Translations under genes and position numbers: made by a program
In this document: one piece after another, positions 51,606 through 60,061 of the stretch
How the letters are laid out: each line of letters begins with the position of its first letter
How positions within the stretch are numbered: the stretch's first letter is position 1
Source: Arthrobacter citreus
GTDB lineage: Bacteria > Actinomycetota > Actinomycetes > Actinomycetales > Micrococcaceae
Reading direction: 5' to 3'
Assembly: GCF_038405225.1 (NCBI RefSeq)
Contig: NZ_CP151657.1
Coordinates: 62,001-126,000 of the forward strand
DNA: 64,000 bases
The notes under the pieces: generated by a model
The model's database searches: none
Told to the model about the DNA's origin: nothing
The model's input: the letters and a program-made list of their open reading frames with translations, nothing else

Positions 51606-52888
51606 CCGTGACCGGGGATACTGAATCACCGTCCACCTGCGCCCGCCGCAAGGTTGTGAACCGGCGGCACCTGCTGTTCGGTGGGGCGGCAACCGGACTC
51701 GGCGCCCTGGCTGCCGTGGGCGTTCAGCTCACCGGAGGGCACGCCGGGCCGGACTCAGGGGAAGGCTTGGCGCCCGGGGCCGATGCCACCGGCGTCAACG
51801 GCACCACTGTGGTGCCCTTTTACGGAGCACGGCAGGCGGGGATCGAAACACCGGCACAGGCTCACTCCGTGTTCCTGGCCCTGGACCTGAAACCGGGCCT
51901 GACGGCGCAGCGGCTGGCGGCACTCCTGCGGCTGCTCACCGACGATGCTGCGGCCCTGACCCAGGGGCGCCCGGCGCTGGCGGACACGGAGCCTGAACTG
52001 GCGGTGCAGCCGTCGCGGTTGACGGTCACGTTCGGATTTGGTCCGGCCCTGGTGGCGCTGGCAGCACCGGACAGGGTTCCGGCGTGGCTGAAACCGCTGC
52101 CCGCCTTCGGGATCGACCGATTGCGGCCGGAGTACTCCGCCGGCGACCTGCTGCTCCAGATCTGTGGGGATGACCCGATGGCGGTGGCCCACGCCCGCAG
52201 AATGCTGCTGAAGGACAGCCGTTCCTTCACCTCGCTGCGCTGGGTGCAGCCCGGATTTCTGCACGCCTATGGTTCGGGACCTCCGGGTGTAACTCCGCGC
52301 AACCTCTTCGGGCAGAAGGACGGAAGCGGAAACCCGCGGGTCGGCAGCGCGGAGTTCGAACGTGTGGTGTGGGGACACGGGGGCATTAAGCCGTGGCTGG
52401 AGAACGGCACGTCACTGGTGATCCGGCGCATCGCCATGAATCTGGACACGTGGGACGAGCTGGACCGCCGCGGACGGGAAGAGAGCATCGGACGCACCCT
52501 GGCCAGCGGTGCGCCGCTGACCGGCACCGAAGAACATGATGAGCCCGACTTCGCAGCCCGCACCGGGCTCGGCTTCCCCGTGATCGCCGATTCCTCCCAT
52601 CTGCGCAGGGCGCGGCCGGATGATGAACGGCAGCGCATTTTCCGGCGGCCGTACAACTACGATGACGCACCCGGAACGGCGGATGGCGCGGGACCGGGGA
52701 TCTCAAATTCGGGGCAGCTTTTCGTCTCCTACCAGGCCGACGTCGAGCGGCAGTTTGTGCCCATCCAGCAGCGGCTTGACCAGCTGGACATCCTCAACGC
52801 GTGGACGGTTCCGGTGGGATCGGCTGTCTTCGCAGTGCCTCCCGGCGTCCCGGAAGGAAGGTTTATCGGCGAGCAGCTGTTCTCCTGA
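51602..52888 (+). CDS. Dyp-type peroxidase, Tat-exported
   Basis: A 428-residue haem peroxidase. The N terminus has NRRHLLFGGAATGLGALAAVG, a twin-arginine signal. The family motif GxxDG is in NLFGQKDGSGNPRVGS with the catalytic Asp, and the haem-ligand/Arg region is in the second half (FRRPYNYDD, SYQADVERQFVPIQQRL). A-type DyPs such as EfeB and Streptomyces DtpA belong here; DtpA works next to copper chaperones, as in this operon. The GTG start overlaps the chaperone stop by four bases and has GGAGGG upstream. Confidence 0.92.
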   Translation: MTVTGDTESPSTCARRKVVNRRHLLFGGAATGLGALAAVGVQLTGGHAGPDSGEGLAPGADATGVNGTTVVPFYGARQAGIETPAQAHSVFLALDLKPGLTAQRLAALLRLLTDDAAALTQGRPALADTEPELAVQPSRLTVTFGFGPALVALAAPDRVPAWLKPLPAFGIDRLRPEYSAGDLLLQICGDDPMAVAHARRMLLKDSRSFTSLRWVQPGFLHAYGSGPPGVTPRNLFGQKDGSGNPRVGSAEFERVVWGHGGIKPWLENGTSLVIRRIAMNLDTWDELDRRGREESIGRTLASGAPLTGTEEHDEPDFAARTGLGFPVIADSSHLRRARPDDERQRIFRRPYNYDDAPGTADGAGPGISNSGQLFVSYQADVERQFVPIQQRLDQLDILNAWTVPVGSAVFAVPPGVPEGRFIGEQLFS

Positions 52889-53024
52889 GGAAAATCGGCC
52901 CGGGTTGATCAACACCACGCTCAGGTACTAGGTTGGAGCTAATGATCAGCATGCTGATGATTGGCTCCGGCTTAGCCGCAGCGGTCGTTCCTCTGCATGC
53001 GTCACAGACTGGATGGAGGCACTG

Positions 53025-53279
53025 ATGACGGACGGTTACGATCCGAACAATGACCCGGCCAACCCCGACAAGCCCAAGGATGCCGGGAAAAACCTGCGGG
53101 ATGACACGCGTGAAGGAACCGGCAACGCGGCGCCCAGCACGGAGAAGGGTGCGCATGCCAACCCCGATCCGGCGGCGGGCAATGTCACCGGCCTTGAGCC
53201 CGGAGGGGGAGTTCCGCCCGGAGAGACTCCTCCCGCGGAAGATCAAATGAGCATGGATCAGGGACACGACGAAGACTGA
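53025..53279 (+). CDS. Small acidic hypothetical protein
   Basis: An 84-residue, Pro/Asp/Gly-rich protein (GYDPNNDPANPDKPKDAGKNLRDDTREGTG) that should be disordered, hydrophilic and cytoplasmic. No family recognised; small proteins of this kind resemble stress-induced hydrophilins in composition only. ATG 53025 is preferred to 53013 because GGAGG lies at 53014-53018. It has its own region between the peroxidase and a strong terminator. Confidence 0.7.
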   Translation: MTDGYDPNNDPANPDKPKDAGKNLRDDTREGTGNAAPSTEKGAHANPDPAAGNVTGLEPGGGVPPGETPPAEDQMSMDQGHDED

Positions 53280-53306
53280 GCCGTGAATCCTGAGCCCTGA
53301 GTTCAG

Positions 53307-53358
53307 GCGGCGGCCCGGCACCCGGAATGTGGGGTGCCGGGCCGCCGCTTTTCTTTTT
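53307..53358. terminator. Strong terminator between the small acidic gene and the Lrp gene
   Basis: GCGGCGGCCCGGCACCC and GGGTGCCGGGCCGCCGC form a perfect 17-bp stem with an 8-base loop, followed on the plus strand by TTTTCTTTTT. It ends the small acidic gene and also lies just downstream of the minus-strand Lrp gene, so it may stop both. Confidence 0.88.
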
Positions 53359-53366
53359 GCCCGCGC

Positions 53367-53831
53367 CTACCGCGAGTCCAGGTCCTCGAACACCAGGAAG
53401 GTCTGTGTATCCAGCACGCCCGGCATCGATTGAAGCTGGTCGAAGATCACCTGCCGTAAATGAATGTTGTCCTCGGCCCGCACCAGGAGGATGACGTCGA
53501 AGGAGCCTCCCACCAGGGCAATGTGGTGGATTTCAGGAACCGCGCTCAGCTGTTCCTTCAGCTCCCGCCAGGAGTGCTGCCGGACCTTGAGCGTTACATA
53601 GGCTGATGAGCGCAGTCCCGCCTTGACCGGATCGATGACGGCGGTGAACCGGCTCAGCACCCCGGTTTCCGTGAGCTTCGCTATCCGCGAGTACGCGTGC
53701 GCCCGCGAAATGTGGACCGCCTCGGCCACGGCGGTGACAGAGGCCCGGCCGTTGCTGCTGAGTTCCGCCAGGATGCTGCGGTCAATGCCGTCCAGCCGGG
53801 GTGCCGCGTCCTGTTCGGTGTCCCGTGGCAT
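53367..53831 (-). CDS. Lrp/AsnC family transcriptional regulator
   Basis: A 154-residue regulator with an N-terminal helix-turn-helix (LDGIDRSILAELSSNGRASVTAVAEAVHISRAHAYSRIAKLTETGVLSRFTAVIDPVKAG) and a C-terminal RAM ligand domain (YVTLKVRQHSWRELKEQL, VGGSFDVILLVRAEDNIHLRQVI). It is divergent from the branched-chain 2-oxoacid dehydrogenase operon, an arrangement like bkdR in other actinobacteria and pseudomonads, so it probably controls that operon in response to branched-chain amino acids. ATG 53831 gives the usual family length. Confidence 0.9.
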   Translation of the reverse strand: MPRDTEQDAAPRLDGIDRSILAELSSNGRASVTAVAEAVHISRAHAYSRIAKLTETGVLSRFTAVIDPVKAGLRSSAYVTLKVRQHSWRELKEQLSAVPEIHHIALVGGSFDVILLVRAEDNIHLRQVIFDQLQSMPGVLDTQTFLVFEDLDSR

Positions 53832-54015
53832 AGTGTCCACGCCCTCTCCTGTAATCCAGCTCACATTTTGCAGTCTGTCCATCAGCGTAGCGGTATCGGC
53901 AGCAACCATCCACGGTTTCTGCATCCTCTGGATACGAATACGGGTGCGTCAGCATACTGGGATGACAGAACATCCACGGCAAAGAAGCCCCGCGATGGCC
54001 GCTGACGGAGGCAAA

Positions 54016-55176
54016 ATGACTATTTTTACGGGCAATCCGCCCCCCGGTGCCATGGAAGACCCCCGCCGGGGCACCCGTTCACCCGGGGTCCCCGACACCG
54101 ATGCGCATCTGCTTCCGTCCGGCGTTCCGGTCCAGCTGGTGGACCCGGACGGCAACCACCGCCACGATGACAGGTATCCGCTGCCCGACGGCGGGATACT
54201 CCGGGCCGCCTATGCCCGGCTGGTCACCGGCCGGCGCATCAATGACCAGGCGAACGCGCTCGTGCGGCAGGGCCGGCTCGCCGTTTATCCCTCATCGCAC
54301 GGACAGGAAGCATGTCAGGTGGCCGCCGCCGTCGTCCTTGAATCCGGCGACTGGCTCTTTCCGACCTACCGCGACACCGTCGCGGTGATCTCCCGCGGTG
54401 TTGACCCGCTGCAGGTCCTGACGCTGCTGCGCGGCGACTGGCACTCCGGTTATGACCCCTATGAACACCACACCGCCCCGCAGGCCACCCCGCTGGCCAC
54501 GCAGCTGCTGCACGCCGTCGGGGTGGCGCACGCGGCGAAGCTCCGCGGCGAGGACACCGTGGTCCTGGCCATGTGCGGTGACGGTGCCACCAGCGAAGGG
54601 GACTTCCACGAGGCACTGAACTTCGCCGCCGTGTTCCATGTGCCGGTGGTCTTTTTTGTGCAGAACAACGAATACGCCATCTCGGTGCCGCTGAAAAACC
54701 AGTCGGTGGCACCGTCGCTGGCACATAAGGCCATCGGTTACGGCATGCCGGGAGAACGGGTGGACGGCAATGACCTGGCCGCACTGCTCGCCGTGCTCGG
54801 CGCCGCGATGGAGCGGGCACGGGAGGGCGCCGGTCCGTCCCTCATCGAGGCGCACACCTACCGGATGCAGGCGCACACCAACGCCGACGACGCCACGCGC
54901 TACCGCAGCCAAGAGGACGTTCAGAAGTGGGTGCCGCGGGATCCGATGACCCGGATGCGTGCCTATCTCCGCGGCCTGAATCTGCTGACGGACGACGATG
55001 AACTCCGCTTCGCCGGGGACGCCGAGGCCGTTGCCTCGCACATCCGCGACGGTCTAAACACTGAGGCCGAACCGGATCCTCAGGAGCTTTTTGCCCACGT
55101 TTATGCCCGCCGTACCCCACAGCTTGAGGAACAGGCCAACCTGCTGCGCGATGAACTTTCGCGCCAGGACGGCTGA
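54016..55176 (+). CDS. bkdA: 2-Oxoacid dehydrogenase E1 component, alpha subunit (branched-chain type)
   Basis: A 386-residue thiamine-diphosphate enzyme subunit that decarboxylates branched-chain 2-oxoacids. The ThDP motif starts at MCGDGATSEGDFHEALNFAAVFHVPVVFFVQNNEYAIS (GDG...NN). SSHGQEACQVAAAVVLESGDWLFPTYRD is typical of the E1 alpha family. The MAADG frame is open upstream; ATG 54016 has GGAGG four bases before it. The Lrp gene divergent to it favours branched-chain over pyruvate substrates, but PDH-type activity cannot be excluded. Confidence 0.88.
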   Translation: MTIFTGNPPPGAMEDPRRGTRSPGVPDTDAHLLPSGVPVQLVDPDGNHRHDDRYPLPDGGILRAAYARLVTGRRINDQANALVRQGRLAVYPSSHGQEACQVAAAVVLESGDWLFPTYRDTVAVISRGVDPLQVLTLLRGDWHSGYDPYEHHTAPQATPLATQLLHAVGVAHAAKLRGEDTVVLAMCGDGATSEGDFHEALNFAAVFHVPVVFFVQNNEYAISVPLKNQSVAPSLAHKAIGYGMPGERVDGNDLAALLAVLGAAMERAREGAGPSLIEAHTYRMQAHTNADDATRYRSQEDVQKWVPRDPMTRMRAYLRGLNLLTDDDELRFAGDAEAVASHIRDGLNTEAEPDPQELFAHVYARRTPQLEEQANLLRDELSRQDG

Positions 55177-55187
55177 AAGGCACCACG

Positions 55188-56279
55188 ATGACTGTTACCC
55201 AAACCGCGGAAGCCCCCGCAACCGCCGCGGCGGCACCGGAGTCCCTGACCTTTGCCAAGGCCCTGAACACCGCGCTGGCCGATGAAATGGCCGCCGACAC
55301 CTCAGTGCTGATGTTCGGCGAGGACGTGGGCCCGCTGGGCGGCGTCTTCCGCATCACCGACGGACTGACCGCCCGCTTCGGAGCGGAACGCTGCTTCGAC
55401 ACCCCGCTGGCGGAGTCCGGCATCATGGGCATGGCCGTGGGTATGGCCATGAACGGCATGCGCCCCGTGGTGGAGATGCAGTTTGATGCCTTTGCCTACC
55501 CGGCCTTCGAGCAGGTGGTCAGCCACGCGGCGAAAATGGCCAACCGCACTCGCGGCAAGGTCCGCCTGCCGCTGGTCATCCGGATTCCCTACGCCGGGGG
55601 CATCGGGGGAGTGGAGCACCACTGCGACTCCTCCGAGTCCTACTACGCACACACCCCGGGGCTGACCGTCGTCGCCCCCGCCACCGTCGCCGACGCCTAT
55701 ACACTGCTGCGCGAAGCCATCCGGCTGAACGATCCGGTGGTGTTCCTGGAACCCAAAAAGCTGTACTGGACCAAGGAAGACGTGGACCTGGCCGCCCTGC
55801 GCGCCCGCTTCGATACTCCGGACGGCCATGCGGACGCATCGGCGCACGACGGCGGTCCCCGGCCCGGCGCCATCGGCACCGCCGCGGTGGCACGCAACGG
55901 AACCGATGCAACACTGATTGCCTACGGTCCGTCCGTTTCAATCGCCCTCGCCGCCGCCGAGGCCGCGGCCGCCGAAGGCCGGTCCCTGGAAGTGATCGAC
56001 CTGCGCTCCATCGTGCCCTTTGACGACGAGACCGTCACCGCGTCGGTCCGCCGAACCGGCCGAGCCGTGGTCATTTCCGAAGCCCCCGGGTTTGCCTCCG
56101 TTGCCTCGGAAATCGTGGCCCGGGTGCAGGAACGCTGCTTCCACTCGCTGGCCGCGCCCGTGCTGCGGGTGACCGGATTCGACATCCCGTACCCCGCGCC
56201 CAAGCTGGAGCACTGGTTCCTGCCGAGCGTGGACCGGATCCTTGACGCCGTTGATGAGCTGCAGTGGGAGGACCAATGA
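55188..56279 (+). CDS. bkdB: 2-Oxoacid dehydrogenase E1 component, beta subunit
   Basis: A 363-residue transketolase-like subunit that pairs with the alpha subunit. Recognisable segments are MFGEDVGPLGGVFRITDGL, FDTPLAESGIMGMAVGMAMNGMRPVVEMQFDAFAYPAFEQVVSHAAKMANRTRGK and IPYAGGIGGVEHHCDSSESYYAHTPGLTVVAPATVADAYTLL. It contains the conserved His of the beta subunit in VEHHCDS. It begins 11 bases after the alpha subunit with GAAAGG upstream and overlaps the E2 start by four bases. Confidence 0.92.
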   Translation: MTVTQTAEAPATAAAAPESLTFAKALNTALADEMAADTSVLMFGEDVGPLGGVFRITDGLTARFGAERCFDTPLAESGIMGMAVGMAMNGMRPVVEMQFDAFAYPAFEQVVSHAAKMANRTRGKVRLPLVIRIPYAGGIGGVEHHCDSSESYYAHTPGLTVVAPATVADAYTLLREAIRLNDPVVFLEPKKLYWTKEDVDLAALRARFDTPDGHADASAHDGGPRPGAIGTAAVARNGTDATLIAYGPSVSIALAAAEAAAAEGRSLEVIDLRSIVPFDDETVTASVRRTGRAVVISEAPGFASVASEIVARVQERCFHSLAAPVLRVTGFDIPYPAPKLEHWFLPSVDRILDAVDELQWEDQ

Positions 56280-57715
56280 GCGTGCGCACCTTCCTGCTGC
56301 CGGATTTGGGCGAAGGCCTGACCGAAGCCGAGCTGGTCACCTGGCTGGTGGCCGTGGGCGATGAAGTCCGCGTGGACCAGCCCGTGGCTGAAGTGGAGAC
56401 CGCCAAATCGCTGGTTGAGGTGCCGTCGCCGTTTGCCGGCACCGTCGCGCAGCTGCACGGGGAAGCCGGACAAACGCTCGACGTCGGGCGCCCGCTGATC
56501 TCGGTGATGCCGTCGGCGTCGGCTGCCGCAGCGGCTGGTTTGCCGGCTGCGGAAAGCCCGGCTCCCGGGCACAGCGATCCCGACGGCGAAGCGTACCGGC
56601 AGGAGGAAAAGGCCGGCTCGGGCAATGTACTGATTGGCTACGGCACCCCCGGCGGGCACGCAGTGGCGCGGCGGACCCGCAGGTCACGGGCCAGCAACCC
56701 CGCGGCTGCTGCTCCGGTCCTTACTTCCGCCCAGGCCCTGCCAGCTGAAGCACCGCCCGCCGAAGCGCCGCGGTGCATTTCCCCGCTTGTCCGGAAGCTG
56801 GCACGGGACGGCGGACTGCGGCTCGCGGAAATTTCCGGGACCGGTCCGGATCGCCTGATCCTGCGCTCAGACGTTGAAGCGGCCCTTGCTGCTGCCGCCG
56901 GCAACGGGTCATCCGCCGTCGCCGCCGCGCCAAGTGGCGAAACGGATCCAGACCCGCGCACCGGCCCAACTGGCGGAGCGAGTCCAGACCCGCGCACCGG
57001 CCTGGCCATCGCGTCGCGCACCCCGGTCACCGGACTGCGGAAGACCGTCGCCGCAAACCTGACCGCCAGCCGCAGCATCATTCCCGAGGCCACCGTGTGG
57101 GTGGACGTGGATGCAACAGCGCTGCTCGAGCTGCGGGCGGACCTCAAGCGCCGGAATCCGGACACCACTCCGGGGCTCATGGCTTTCTTCGCCCGGTTTG
57201 TCCTGGCCGGGCTGGCAAAGTTCCCCGAACTCAACACCCGCTTCGATCCGGCAGTTTCTCCGGCGGAAGGTGCGCAGCTCACCGCCTACGAGGGCGTGAA
57301 CCTGGGGTTCGCAGCGCAGACGGACCGCGGACTTATGGTGCCCTCGATCCGGCGGGCGGACACGATGAACGCCCGGCAATTGGACGCCGAAATCCGCCGC
57401 CTCACAACCGCTGCACGGGCTGGCCGGGCGACACCGGCGGAGCTGACGTCGGGCACGTTCACGCTGAACAATTATGGAGTGTTCGGGGTGGACGGCAGCG
57501 CCGCGATCATCAACTATCCGGAGTCGGCCATCCTGGGTATCGGACGCATCATCGACAAGCCGTGGGTGGTGGACGGAGCGCTGGCGGTCCGGAAGCTAAC
57601 CGAGCTGACCCTGGTGTTCGACCACCGGGTGTGCGACGGCGGCACCGCCGGAGGCTTCCTGCGCTACGTTGCCGACGCCGTCGAAAATCCGGGCAGCGTG
57701 CTCGCCGATCTGTGA
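56276..57715 (+). CDS. bkdC: 2-Oxoacid dehydrogenase E2 component (dihydrolipoyl acyltransferase)
   Basis: A 479-residue E2. Residues 1-75 form one lipoyl domain with the lipoylation lysine in VETAKSLVEVPSP. After an Ala/Pro linker, residues about 165-205 form the peripheral subunit-binding domain (ISPLVRKLARDGGLRLAEISGTGPDRLILRSDVEAAL). The catalytic domain ends with FDHRVCDGGTAGGFL, the HRxxDG active site. A 36-base repeat encodes DPDPRTGPTGGA / SPDPRTGLA at the junction with the catalytic domain. E3 is not in the window, so it must lie elsewhere. Confidence 0.93.
   Translation: MSVRTFLLPDLGEGLTEAELVTWLVAVGDEVRVDQPVAEVETAKSLVEVPSPFAGTVAQLHGEAGQTLDVGRPLISVMPSASAAAAAGLPAAESPAPGHSDPDGEAYRQEEKAGSGNVLIGYGTPGGHAVARRTRRSRASNPAAAAPVLTSAQALPAEAPPAEAPRCISPLVRKLARDGGLRLAEISGTGPDRLILRSDVEAALAAAAGNGSSAVAAAPSGETDPDPRTGPTGGASPDPRTGLAIASRTPVTGLRKTVAANLTASRSIIPEATVWVDVDATALLELRADLKRRNPDTTPGLMAFFARFVLAGLAKFPELNTRFDPAVSPAEGAQLTAYEGVNLGFAAQTDRGLMVPSIRRADTMNARQLDAEIRRLTTAARAGRATPAELTSGTFTLNNYGVFGVDGSAAIINYPESAILGIGRIIDKPWVVDGALAVRKLTELTLVFDHRVCDGGTAGGFLRYVADAVENPGSVLADL
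56947..57002 (+). repeat. Direct repeat in the bkdC linker
   Basis: Two identical 20-base copies begin 36 bases apart (56947-56966 and 56983-57002), each encoding PDPRTG. It is a recent-looking duplication inside the E2 linker. Confidence 0.8.
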
Positions 57716-57838
57716 CCGGGGGCGTGCGGCGCGCCCGGAACGGTTGAAAGCAACAATTGCCGTCCGGCACCGCCTCCGCCGCGCCGGCGGGATAGGTTGG
57801 AGGCGACACTTCGCACCCGAACCCGGAAGGACCATTCC

Positions 57839-58690
57839 ATGACCGACGCAGCCGGGCAGGACACCGCAACGTGGCGGGAGGTGGCTCCCCGGGTGCTGGT
57901 GCACACCAACCCGGGATTCGGCATGAACACGGGCCTCGTCATCGGCGACGAGCGGGCGCTGATCATTGACACCGGTGCCGGGCCGCGGCAGGGCTGCGCC
58001 ATCCTCACCGCCGTCCGGGAGCGCACCGGCCTGCCGCTGATCGCGGTCAATACGCACGCGCACTTTGACCATTACTTCGGCAACGCCGTCCTCGCCGCCA
58101 ACGGCGTGGAGGACATTTGGGCGACCAGCCGCTGCGCCGCCGTCATCGCCGAATCCGGCGATTCCCAGCGTCCCGCCGTCGCGGAAGTGGAAGCTGAGAT
58201 GGCCGCAGGCGAAGGCGTCCACACCGAGATTCGGGTTCCCAACCGGCTGGTGGACGGTGCCCCCGTGGACCTGGATCTGGGCGGGATCTCCGTGACCCTG
58301 TTTCATTTGGGCCGCGGGCACACCGACCATGACCTGCTGGTTGGCGCCGGGGACGTGCTGTTCACCGGAGACCTGGTGGAGCAGGGCGCTGACCCGTCCT
58401 TCGAGGATTCCTTCCCCAAGGAGTGGATCCGGACGCTGGGCAAGATGGCGGCACTCGATGATCTCTACACCCACTTTGTGCCCGGCCACGGCACTCCGGT
58501 GACCGTGGACTTCGTGACCACGCAGATGAACAAGATGCGCACCGCCGTCGCCGTCACCCGCAGCGCAATGGATCAGGCCTCCGTGGACATGACCAAGGCC
58601 ATCCCGATCCTGCCGTACGGGCCGGAACAGTCCCGCGCGCTGCTGATGCGGCTGCGCACGCTGGCCCGCTGGAAGTGGCTCAAGCAGTAG
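57839..58690 (+). CDS. MBL fold metallo-hydrolase
   Basis: A 283-residue metallo-beta-lactamase-fold hydrolase. Metal ligands are visible: NTHAHFDHYFGN (HxHxDH), LGRGHTDHDLLV (His), FTGDLVEQG (Asp) and VPGHGTPVT (His). Similar proteins are often lactonases or thioesterases, but the substrate is unknown. ATG 57839 has GGAAGGACC upstream; TAGGTT at 57793-57798 is a good -10 box. It is not part of the bkd operon (124-base gap). Confidence 0.88.
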   Translation: MTDAAGQDTATWREVAPRVLVHTNPGFGMNTGLVIGDERALIIDTGAGPRQGCAILTAVRERTGLPLIAVNTHAHFDHYFGNAVLAANGVEDIWATSRCAAVIAESGDSQRPAVAEVEAEMAAGEGVHTEIRVPNRLVDGAPVDLDLGGISVTLFHLGRGHTDHDLLVGAGDVLFTGDLVEQGADPSFEDSFPKEWIRTLGKMAALDDLYTHFVPGHGTPVTVDFVTTQMNKMRTAVAVTRSAMDQASVDMTKAIPILPYGPEQSRALLMRLRTLARWKWLKQ

Positions 58691-58696
58691 GGGCGG

Positions 58697-58702
58697 TAGC
58701 CT
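58697..58702 (+). promoter_or_regulatory. Leaderless promoter -10 of the MFS gene
   Basis: TAGCCT plus six bases precedes the GTG at 58709, directly after the MBL stop codon. The MFS gene probably has its own transcript. Confidence 0.55.
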
Positions 58703-58708
58703 GAACCG

Positions 58709-60061
58709 GTGCCTGCCGACTCCTTCAGCCTCAAGACCATAGCCATTCCGGCGTTTGGGCCCACCCTGCTCTACGGCGTGGCGACCGGCGCCATCCTGCC
58801 GGTCATCGCACTCACCGCACGGGACCTTGGCGCCACCGTGGCGCTCGCGGCCCTGGTGATTACCCTGACCGGGATCGGGTCCCTGCTGACCAACGTTCCC
58901 GCAACCGTGCTCACCACCCGCTTCGGCGAAAAGTGGGCGCTGGTCATCGCATCCCTGTGGTGTGCCGCCGCGATGGTCACCGCTGCCCTGGCACCGGTGC
59001 TGTGGCTCTTCGCCGTCGCCGTGTTCATGGTGGGCATGGCCGGGTCGGTGTTCGGACTGGCGCGGCAGAGCTACCTCACCGAAGCCGTGCCGGTGTATTT
59101 CCGGGCGCGGGCCTTGTCCACGCTCGGCGGGGTGAACCGGATCGGTGTGTTCGCCGGTCCTTTCGCGGCCGCCGGCGCCATCCACTTCACGGGTACCCCG
59201 GGCGCCTACTGGGTGGGGGCCACGGCAGCCCTGCTGGCGGGCGTCATCAGCCTGAAGGTTCCCGAGCTCCGCCTCCCCGGGGACAGGATGAGCCGCTCCG
59301 GCAGGGCGAACCGAAAAACCGGGGGTACGGGATCCGGCGGCACGGGCAGGGGCAGCGGCACCGGTCCGGGACTGCCGGTAGCTCCGGCGCCCACGGTGCG
59401 GTCGGTCCTGCGCAGCCACGGCCGGGTGTTCCGGACCCTGGGCCTGGGAATCCTGCTGATCGCCGCGGTAAGGGCGTCCCGGCAGGCGGTCATTCCGCTG
59501 TGGGCCCAGCACATTGGCCTGGACCCCACCCAAACCGCGCTCATCTACGGGCTGTCCGGCGCCATCGACATGCTGATCTTCTATCCGGCGGGCAAGGTCA
59601 TGGACCTGAAAGGCCGGCGCTGGGTGGCGGTGCCGTGCATGCTCACCATGGCCGCGGGCCTGGCGCTGATGCCGCTGACCAGCAACGGAACCGGGCTGCT
59701 GCTGGTCTCCCTGGTGCTGGGGTTCGGCAACGGCATCGGATCGGGCATTGTCATGACCCTGGGCGCTGATTTCTCGCCCTCCCCGGGCCGGCCGCAGTTC
59801 CTGGGCATCTGGCGGCTGCTCGCCGACACCGGCACCATGGCCGGCCCGGCGCTGCTCTCGGCGGTGACCGCACTCGCGTCCCTCTCAGCCGGCATCGCGG
59901 CAACCGCCGGGCTGGGACTGCTGGGGGCCGCGGCTCTGTGGTGGTGGGTGCCCAAGGGGCGCCCCGGCTACGGACAGCCGGCCGAAAACTCTGCGGGGAA
60001 ACCGGGGAAACCGGGGAAACCGGCGGGACCGGTCAGTGGGCCGGATCTCCCGCCTGCATAG
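58709..60061 (+). CDS. MFS transporter
   Basis: A 450-residue major facilitator protein with about 12 helices and a long charged, Gly/Ser-rich loop near residues 190-235 between the halves. Helix 2-3 region reads GIGSLLTNVPATVLTTRFGEKWAL. The substrate is unknown; drug efflux or sugar transport are both possible. The C-terminal tail carries GKPGKPGKP from three copies of GGGGAAACC (59995-60021). Its last 29 bases overlap the convergent PAP2 gene. Confidence 0.88.
   Translation: MPADSFSLKTIAIPAFGPTLLYGVATGAILPVIALTARDLGATVALAALVITLTGIGSLLTNVPATVLTTRFGEKWALVIASLWCAAAMVTAALAPVLWLFAVAVFMVGMAGSVFGLARQSYLTEAVPVYFRARALSTLGGVNRIGVFAGPFAAAGAIHFTGTPGAYWVGATAALLAGVISLKVPELRLPGDRMSRSGRANRKTGGTGSGGTGRGSGTGPGLPVAPAPTVRSVLRSHGRVFRTLGLGILLIAAVRASRQAVIPLWAQHIGLDPTQTALIYGLSGAIDMLIFYPAGKVMDLKGRRWVAVPCMLTMAAGLALMPLTSNGTGLLLVSLVLGFGNGIGSGIVMTLGADFSPSPGRPQFLGIWRLLADTGTMAGPALLSAVTALASLSAGIAATAGLGLLGAAALWWWVPKGRPGYGQPAENSAGKPGKPGKPAGPVSGPDLPPA

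Noticed and set aside
59995-60021. Three GGGGAAACC copies as a possible operator
   Set aside because: They are in frame and encode GKPGKPGKP in the MFS tail; a coding microrepeat is simpler.
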